Assembly: GCA_945871815.1 (NCBI GenBank)
Contig: CAMBXM010000004.1
Span: 1-56,728 of the forward strand
Length of the DNA: 56,728 nt
Source of the DNA: Singulisphaera sp. GP187
GTDB taxonomy: Bacteria; Planctomycetota; UBA1135; UBA2386
Direction of reading: 5' to 3'
In this document: positions 51,986-56,728 of the stretch, one piece after another
How positions within the stretch are numbered: the first letter of the stretch is position 1
Layout of the letters: every line of letters starts with the position of its first letter
Translations under genes and position numbers: made by a program
Notes under the pieces: generated by a model
What the model was told of the DNA's origin: nothing
Seen by the model: the letters and a program-made list of their open reading frames with translations, nothing else
The model's database searches: none

Positions 51986-52411
51986 ATGTTCGCTTCGATG
52001 GACTTCCGCTTCCTCGCCGACGTCGACGCGTCGCTCAACGCGCTCGCAACCGTGCTCATCGTTGCCGGCCTCGTCGCGGTCAAACAAGGCCGCATCGAGC
52101 TGCACAAGAAGTTGATGCTGGCGGCGACCGGCGTCTCGGCGTTGTTCTTGTGCTGCTATCTGCTCTACCACGCGACCTGCGAGCCGGTGACGTTCCGCGG
52201 CGAAGGCGCGGTGAAGACGTTCTATTACGCGCTGCTGATCTCGCACGTGGTGCTGGCGGTGGTGCAGGTGCCATTGATCCTGCGGACTGTGTGGCTCGGG
52301 CTGAAGGATCGGCGCGAGCAGCATCGCAAGTGGGCGAAGGTGACCGCGCCGATCTGGTTGTACGTGTCGGTGACGGGGGTGGTGGTCTACGGGATGCTGT
52401 ACCACTGGTGA
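51986..52411 (+). CDS. DUF420 membrane protein (oxidase-assembly context)
   Basis: This 141-residue protein has four membrane segments and the DUF420 signature 'RIELHKKLMLAATGVSALFLCCYLLYHATCEPVTFRGEGAVKTFYYALLISHVVLAVVQVPLILRT' with conserved histidines. DUF420 proteins (such as YozB) occur beside haem-copper oxidase and CtaA/CtaB genes in many bacteria. The exact function is not known. It completes the ctaA-ctaB-ABC-ABC-DUF420 operon. The ATG at 51986 gives the family-length protein; the longer frame upstream overlaps the permease. Confidence 0.88.
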   Translation: MFASMDFRFLADVDASLNALATVLIVAGLVAVKQGRIELHKKLMLAATGVSALFLCCYLLYHATCEPVTFRGEGAVKTFYYALLISHVVLAVVQVPLILRTVWLGLKDRREQHRKWAKVTAPIWLYVSVTGVVVYGMLYHW

Positions 52412-52517
52412 GAAGCCGGCTCGGGGAGACCCGGCGCTCCGACTTCGGCGCACTCCCCAGCTCCACAGCCCAGCCCCGGGGTGCAACGGGAGGCGATCTC
52501 TGCGACCATGGGCCACC

Positions 52518-53459
52518 ATGCTGACCCCACTGCGACGCGCCTGGCTCCCCGCACTCTCCGCCGCCGTGCTCTTCGCCGCGTTCTGCGCGCCGAGCTTCGC
52601 GCAAGCGGACGCCAGCGCGACCGGCGGCGCGCCATCGGCGACGGAATCGCAAAGCAAGCTCGCGAAGGGCAAGGTCCTTGTTCGCAGCTACCACATGGAA
52701 GAAGCGAAGCGCGACATCGACTACGCGCTCTACGTGCCCACTGACTACGACGAAGCGCGTCCCGCGCCGCTGGTCGTCTTGCTACACGGGCTCGGCAGCA
52801 ATCCCGAGCAGGTGATCGGCTACCGCGGCATCGTCGACGAGGCGGAGGCACGCGGCTATGTCGTCGTGGCGCCGTACGGGTTCAACGAACGCGGTTGGTA
52901 CGGCAGCCGCGGCAAGGGCAAGGACGGTCCGTACTTCGGCACCAAGAAGGACCCGGAGAACCTCGGCGAACTCAGCGAGAAGGATGTCTTCCACGTGCTC
53001 GGCATCGTCGAGAAGGAACTGCGCATCGACGAGAAGCGGCGGTTCTTGATGGGGCACTCGATGGGCGGGGCGGGCACGGTGTACCTCGGTGCCACGCGCA
53101 ACGAGCTGTGGGCCGGGCTCGCACCTCTGGCACCGGCACTCGGTGGCCCCATGGACATGCTGAAGCAGTTGAAGAAGACGCCGGTGTATGTCGTCTCCGG
53201 CGACAAGGATCGCTTGGTCCCCGTCGCGACGGTGCGCAGCTGGGTCGAGGAGATGAAGCGACTCGAGGTGCCCGTTCGCTACGAAGAGCTCGCCGGCGGC
53301 GACCACGTCCGCTCGATCACGCAGAACGCGGAGATGGTGAGCAGGGTGTTCGCGTTCTTCGACGAGCAATCGGCGCGAGTGGAGAAGGAGCGGAAGGACT
53401 CTGCGGCGGGGAAGGGGAAGGCGGAGCCGGCGGAGCGCGGTGAGTCGTGCGGCGAGTGA
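52518..53459 (+). CDS. Secreted alpha/beta-hydrolase (PHB-depolymerase/feruloyl-esterase-like)
   Basis: This 313-residue protein has a signal peptide ('LPALSAAVLFAAFCAPSFAQ') and a classic alpha/beta-hydrolase fold. The nucleophile S181 is in 'GHSMGG', the acid is D231 in 'GDKDRLVP' (D229 possible), and the base is H263 in 'GGDHV'. The oxyanion segment 'VVLLHGLGSNPEQ' is intact. Closest in shape are the polyhydroxybutyrate depolymerase or esterase-type secreted enzymes; the substrate cannot be told. It ends in a low-complexity Lys/Glu/Ala tail. It is convergent with the DUF4143 gene and not obviously part of the oxidase operon. Confidence 0.85.
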   Translation: MLTPLRRAWLPALSAAVLFAAFCAPSFAQADASATGGAPSATESQSKLAKGKVLVRSYHMEEAKRDIDYALYVPTDYDEARPAPLVVLLHGLGSNPEQVIGYRGIVDEAEARGYVVVAPYGFNERGWYGSRGKGKDGPYFGTKKDPENLGELSEKDVFHVLGIVEKELRIDEKRRFLMGHSMGGAGTVYLGATRNELWAGLAPLAPALGGPMDMLKQLKKTPVYVVSGDKDRLVPVATVRSWVEEMKRLEVPVRYEELAGGDHVRSITQNAEMVSRVFAFFDEQSARVEKERKDSAAGKGKAEPAERGESCGE

Positions 53460-53483
53460 CGTCGAGATTCTGATCGCCTCTGC

Positions 53484-54629
53484 CTACGCCTGCTCCACGA
53501 CCTCCCGCACGTTCGCCAGCGGCACCACCTCGATGCGCTCCGTCAGCGCATAGCGGCGAACTCCCGGATACACGACCCACAGTCGATCCAACCCAAGGTC
53601 CGTCATCGCCACGTGCATCGACTTCGTCGTGCGCGGCGCGTCCTGATGCTTGAACTCCACGCCGATGCGTTTGCCGCGGTGCAGGAAGAACAGATCGAGC
53701 TCCGAGCCCGAGTGCACGGCGTAGAACCAGGCCTGATCGGGACGGAAGGCCGCGAGCACTTCTTCCATCGCGAAGCCTTCCCACGACACGCCGAGTTTCG
53801 GGTGCGCGAGCAGCTGTCCGTGGTTCTGGATCCCCTGCAGGGCGTGGAACAGTCCGCTGTCGCGCAACCAGATCTTCGGGCTCTTCACGAGCCGCTTGCC
53901 CACGTTCTCGTGCCATGGCTGGAGCACACGCACCATGAAGGTCTGCTCGAGGGCATCGAGGTACTTGCGCGTCGTGTGCGGCGACACGCCCATCGACGAC
54001 GCGATCTCCGATGCGTTCCACACCTGCCCGTGCATGTGCGACAGCATGGTCCAGAAGCGGCGCATCGCGGCGGGCGCCATGCCGAAGCCGAGCACCGAGA
54101 GGTCGCGCTCGACGAAGGTCGCGAGGAAGTCCTGTCGCCAGCGCCAACTCGTCTCGTCGCTGTCGGCGAGGAACGAGCGCGGGAAGCCGCCGCGTTGCCA
54201 GAGTGCGTTCGTGTGCGAGGGTCCGACTTCGTGCGTGTCGAAGCCGCGCAGTTCGACGATCGCGACACGGCCCGCGAGGGACTCGGCGGCCTGCCGTGCG
54301 AGCGACGGCGACGCACTGCCGAGCAACAGGAAGCGCGTCTTCGACGCAGCGCGGTCAGCCAGCACGCGGAGCACGGGGAAGAGGTCCGGCTGCCGCTGCA
54401 CTTCGTCGAGGACGACGAGCCCCGTGAGATCGCGCAGCGCGGTCATCGGCTGCGACAGGGCGGCGCTGGCGGTCGGGTCTTCGAGGTCGAAGAACGTGGC
54501 TCTCCCGGTACTGGCGATCGCGCGAGCGAGTGTCGACTTGCCGCATTGCCGCGGGCCGATGAGCATCGCAATGGGGCTGCGGTCCAGGGCATCCCGGATC
54601 TGCTGGAGGTAACCTTCGCGCCCGATCAT
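53484..54629 (-). CDS. DUF4143-type AAA+ ATPase
   Basis: This 381-residue protein has an N-terminal AAA_14 domain with Walker A 'GPRQCGKST' (25-33) and Walker B 'LVVLDEVQRQPDLFPVLR', and a C-terminal DUF4143 region ('VSPHTTRKYLDALEQTFMVRVLQPW', 'LRDSGLFHALQGI', 'FYAVHSGSELDLFFLHRGKRIGVEFKHQDAPRTTKSM'), which ends in a restriction-endonuclease-like pattern. This is a widespread, mobile family of unknown function, abundant in genomes and often horizontally gained. It lies on the same strand just downstream of tRNA-Arg. The ATG at 54629 is preferred to the longer frame, whose extension reads through the tRNA. An AT-rich palindrome overlaps its promoter region. Confidence 0.88.
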   Translation of the reverse strand: MIGREGYLQQIRDALDRSPIAMLIGPRQCGKSTLARAIASTGRATFFDLEDPTASAALSQPMTALRDLTGLVVLDEVQRQPDLFPVLRVLADRAASKTRFLLLGSASPSLARQAAESLAGRVAIVELRGFDTHEVGPSHTNALWQRGGFPRSFLADSDETSWRWRQDFLATFVERDLSVLGFGMAPAAMRRFWTMLSHMHGQVWNASEIASSMGVSPHTTRKYLDALEQTFMVRVLQPWHENVGKRLVKSPKIWLRDSGLFHALQGIQNHGQLLAHPKLGVSWEGFAMEEVLAAFRPDQAWFYAVHSGSELDLFFLHRGKRIGVEFKHQDAPRTTKSMHVAMTDLGLDRLWVVYPGVRRYALTERIEVVPLANVREVVEQA

Positions 54630-54631
54630 GA

Positions 54632-54664
54632 TTGAAAATTGGCACTCAGAGTGCTGATTTTCAA
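54632..54664 (-). promoter_or_regulatory. AT-rich palindrome immediately upstream of the DUF4143 gene
   Basis: A 33-bp inverted repeat with 15-nt arms (two mismatches; outer TTGAAAAT/ATTTTCAA, inner GCACT/AGTGC) and a CAG centre begins 2 bp before the start codon. It is conspicuous because its surroundings are GC-rich. It covers the ribosome-binding and proximal promoter area, so an operator or a translation-blocking hairpin is plausible. Confidence 0.45.
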
Positions 54665-54756
54665 GTATCGAGAGCTTGGAGCCAGGGCTGGAGCCCAGCT
54701 GGAGTGGCTTCTCCCCAACGGTCGCGCCCGCGGCCGAGCGGGGGCTGCTTGCGAAC

Positions 54757-54833
54757 TGGTACGCCCGGCAGGACTTGAACCTGCAACCTCCAGATCCGAA
54801 GTCTGGAGCTCTATCCAATTGAGCTACGAGCGC
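54757..54833 (-). tRNA. tRNA-Arg (anticodon TCG)
   Basis: A 77-nt cloverleaf on the minus strand, with encoded CCA. The acceptor arm is GCGCTCG/CGGGCGT, the D arm GCTC/GAGC, the anticodon stem CCAGA/TCTGG around CTTCGGA (anticodon TCG at the 34-36 positions), and the T arm GCAGG/CCTGC with the TTCAAGT loop. It reads CGA Arg codons. It sits between the DUF4143 gene and recN, so tRNA-gene integration of the DUF4143 gene is possible, but no attachment-site repeat was found. Confidence 0.93.
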
Positions 54834-55074
54834 CCGCGGCGCGCATCCTACCGCGAGGGGGCCTGCGAACGCGAGCAGTCCGCGCGCGCAGATCCTTCGA
54901 GAGGCGAGGTCCGTCGCGAACGAGCGGCCCGCTCGAAGGCGCGCGGCCCATCCCCCGTGCCGGCTCCAAGCGAAGGGCGCACCCCGCCACCCCGCCGCCC
55001 TTCCGCTCGACGATTCCGCTCCCGCCTGTTGCGGTCGACCCCGATGTTCGGTCTATGTTAGGGCGCTTCGACCC

Positions 55075-56728
55075 ATGCTCCACACTCTGCATGTCCGCAA
55101 CCTGGCGCTGATCGAGTCGGCCGAACTCGCTCTCGACAGCGGCCTAAACGTCATCTCCGGCGAAACCGGCGGCGGCAAGTCGCTGCTGATCACGGCACTC
55201 AAACTGCTGCGCGGCGAGAAGGCACCAAGCGGGCTGGTGCGTCGCGACGAGAGCGAGATGCAGATCGACGGTGAGTTTCGGCTTGGCGGCGGCGACCGTT
55301 CGAAGGCGATCACGGCGCTCGTGCAAGAACTCTGCTCTGGCACCGTCGACGACGACCTCTTGCTGGTGACGCGGATCGTCGATGCGCAGGGCAAGAGCCG
55401 CTGCCGCATCGGCGGGCGACCGGCGACCCTCACGGCGCTGCGCACGCTCGGCGAACACCTCGTCGAGATCCACGGCCAAGGCGACTCGCGGGCGTTGATG
55501 CGGCCCGAGATCCAGTGCGAGACCCTCGACGCGTTCGCTGGCACGGCGGCCCTGCGCGGGCAGTTTGGCGCGGCCCTGGCGTTGGCGCGCGCGGCGCAGC
55601 GGGCCCTGCAGGAGGCGACGGCCGGGCAGAAGCAGTCGCAGCAGCGGCTCGAGTTCTTGCGGTTCCAGCAGCAGCAGATGCAGGAGCTCCAACTCGTCGA
55701 TGGCGAACTGACGGCTCTCGAACAGGAGCACCAGATCCTGTCCAACCTCGACGCTGTGCGGCAGCGGTTGCAGACGGCGCTGCGTGTGCTGCAGGACGAC
55801 GAAGCGTGCGCTGCAGACCAGGTTGCGAAGGCCTCGCGCCAGTTGCGCGATGCTGCCGAAGTCGATCGCCGACTGGAGGAGGCGGCCGAGGAGATCGCCT
55901 CGGTCGAGGACATGCTGGCAAACGTTTGCCGCAACGTGCAGTCAGGGCTGGCGCGCCTCGATCTCGATCCGGCGCGCCTCGAGGAGGTCGAAGCTCGGCT
56001 CGATGCGATCCAGTCCGCACTGCGGCGCTTTGGCCCGACCGAGGCTGACTTTCGGCGCACGCTGGCCGAGGTGACCGCCGAACTCGACAAGCACGGCGAG
56101 AGTTGCAATCCCGAAGCGCTTGCCACCGCGCTCCGGCAGGCGATCGCGACCGCCGCGGGGATCGGCCGCAAGCTGCTGCGCGCGCGGCGCAAGGCGGCGG
56201 ACCCGTTCACGGCGAGCATTGGCGCGGAGTTGAAGGACCTCGGCATGGCGCACACCGTGGTTCGCGTGGCGATGGCCGACGAGTTCGTCGATGACGAATT
56301 GCTGGGGATCGCCAACGAGCATGGACCGGTGCCGGTGGATATCGAAGTGCGCATCAACCCGGGTGAGCCGTTTCGATCGATGCGCGAGACGGCGTCAGGC
56401 GGTGAGCTCGCACGCATCGTGCTGGCGATCAAGAAGACATTGGCCGACCAGGACCGCGTACCGCTGTTGGTGCTCGACGAGATCGACGCCGAGATCGGCG
56501 GGCGGCTCGGGCTGCAAGTCGGGCACAAGCTCGGCGAAGTCGCGACCCACCATCAGGTCGTCATCGTGACGCACTTGCCGCAGGTGGCGGCATTCGCGGA
56601 TCGGCACTTCTTGGTCGCCAAAGAAGTCGATCGCACGGGCAAGGCCGAACGCACGCGTTCGACAGTGTCAGCGCTGGCCGGCGCGCAGATCGAACGGGAG
56701 TTGGCGGCGATGGCGGGCGATGGCGGCG
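55075..56728 (+). CDS. recN: DNA repair protein RecN (truncated at the window edge)
   Basis: RecN is an SMC-like ATPase acting in double-strand break repair. The frame runs open from the ATG at 55075 to the right edge (551 residues seen). The N-terminus 'MLHTLHVRNLALIESAELALDSGLNVISGETGGGKSLLITALKLL' has the Walker A as GETGGGKS (29-36), where most RecN read GETGAGKS. The long coiled coil (about 160-320) is followed by the C-terminal ATPase part with signature 'ASGGELARIVLAIKK', Walker B 'LLVLDEIDAEIGG' and 'VVIVTHLPQVAAFADRHFLVAK', a RecN hallmark. The C-terminal end lies outside the window. Confidence 0.94.
   Translation, partial: MLHTLHVRNLALIESAELALDSGLNVISGETGGGKSLLITALKLLRGEKAPSGLVRRDESEMQIDGEFRLGGGDRSKAITALVQELCSGTVDDDLLLVTRIVDAQGKSRCRIGGRPATLTALRTLGEHLVEIHGQGDSRALMRPEIQCETLDAFAGTAALRGQFGAALALARAAQRALQEATAGQKQSQQRLEFLRFQQQQMQELQLVDGELTALEQEHQILSNLDAVRQRLQTALRVLQDDEACAADQVAKASRQLRDAAEVDRRLEEAAEEIASVEDMLANVCRNVQSGLARLDLDPARLEEVEARLDAIQSALRRFGPTEADFRRTLAEVTAELDKHGESCNPEALATALRQAIATAAGIGRKLLRARRKAADPFTASIGAELKDLGMAHTVVRVAMADEFVDDELLGIANEHGPVPVDIEVRINPGEPFRSMRETASGGELARIVLAIKKTLADQDRVPLLVLDEIDAEIGGRLGLQVGHKLGEVATHHQVVIVTHLPQVAAFADRHFLVAKEVDRTGKAERTRSTVSALAGAQIERELAAMAGDGG

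Overview
The window looks like a piece of a high-GC Planctomycetota chromosome. The best evidence is the adjacent pair at 10088-14652: a c-type-cytochrome/DUF1549/DUF1553 protein followed, with overlapping stop and start codons, by a twin-arginine DUF1501 protein. This pair is a hallmark of Planctomycetes and related phyla. A lamin-tail secreted protein and many TPR proteins fit the same picture. No rRNA, CRISPR array, insertion sequence or phage block was seen. One tRNA (Arg, anticodon TCG) is present at 54757-54833.

Layout. Positions 1-9782 carry housekeeping and accessory genes: the ispH 3' end, glutamine-dependent nadE, an AsmA-like membrane protein, a protein that reads as a Fic fold with a destroyed active site, a DEAD-box helicase, a Bax-inhibitor-1 protein, birA and a secreted beta-propeller. 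Positions 10088-15440 hold the planctomycete cytochrome/DUF1501 pair and a NYN-domain protein. Positions 15632-36750 are the core of the window, a motility locus. It starts with a GT2 glycosyltransferase fused to TPRs and a TPR protein. Next come, on the minus strand, four flagellin genes, flaG, fliD, fliS and a fliT-position gene. On the plus strand a long operon follows with two NtrC-type sigma54 activators, two histidine kinases, an orphan receiver protein and three TPR or coiled-coil envelope proteins.

The flagellin genes and fliD each have an upstream element resembling a sigma28 (FliA) promoter with constant 19-nt spacing between the first bases of the two boxes. Two flagellins are followed by strong intrinsic terminators. 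The second flagellin (23956-24783) has an in-frame amber codon but is otherwise intact. The regulators suggest a cascade in which sigma54 activators sit above sigma28 genes. The glycosyltransferase-TPR gene is a reasonable candidate for flagellin modification.

Positions 36747-47252 carry a metallophosphatase, a proline-racemase-family epimerase, an M14 lipoprotein peptidase followed by two Opp/Dpp-type permeases (possible murein-peptide recycling), moaA, a vWA protein, rsmD, a lamin-tail protein and a small ORF. Positions 47285-53459 hold a secreted TPR protein, a haem-A/cytochrome oxidase assembly operon (ctaA, ctaB, an ABC ATPase-permease pair, DUF420) and a secreted esterase. Positions 53484-56728 hold a DUF4143-type ATPase directly downstream of tRNA-Arg, with an AT-rich palindrome at its start, and recN running off the window. 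Several start codons, noted per entry, are judgement calls.
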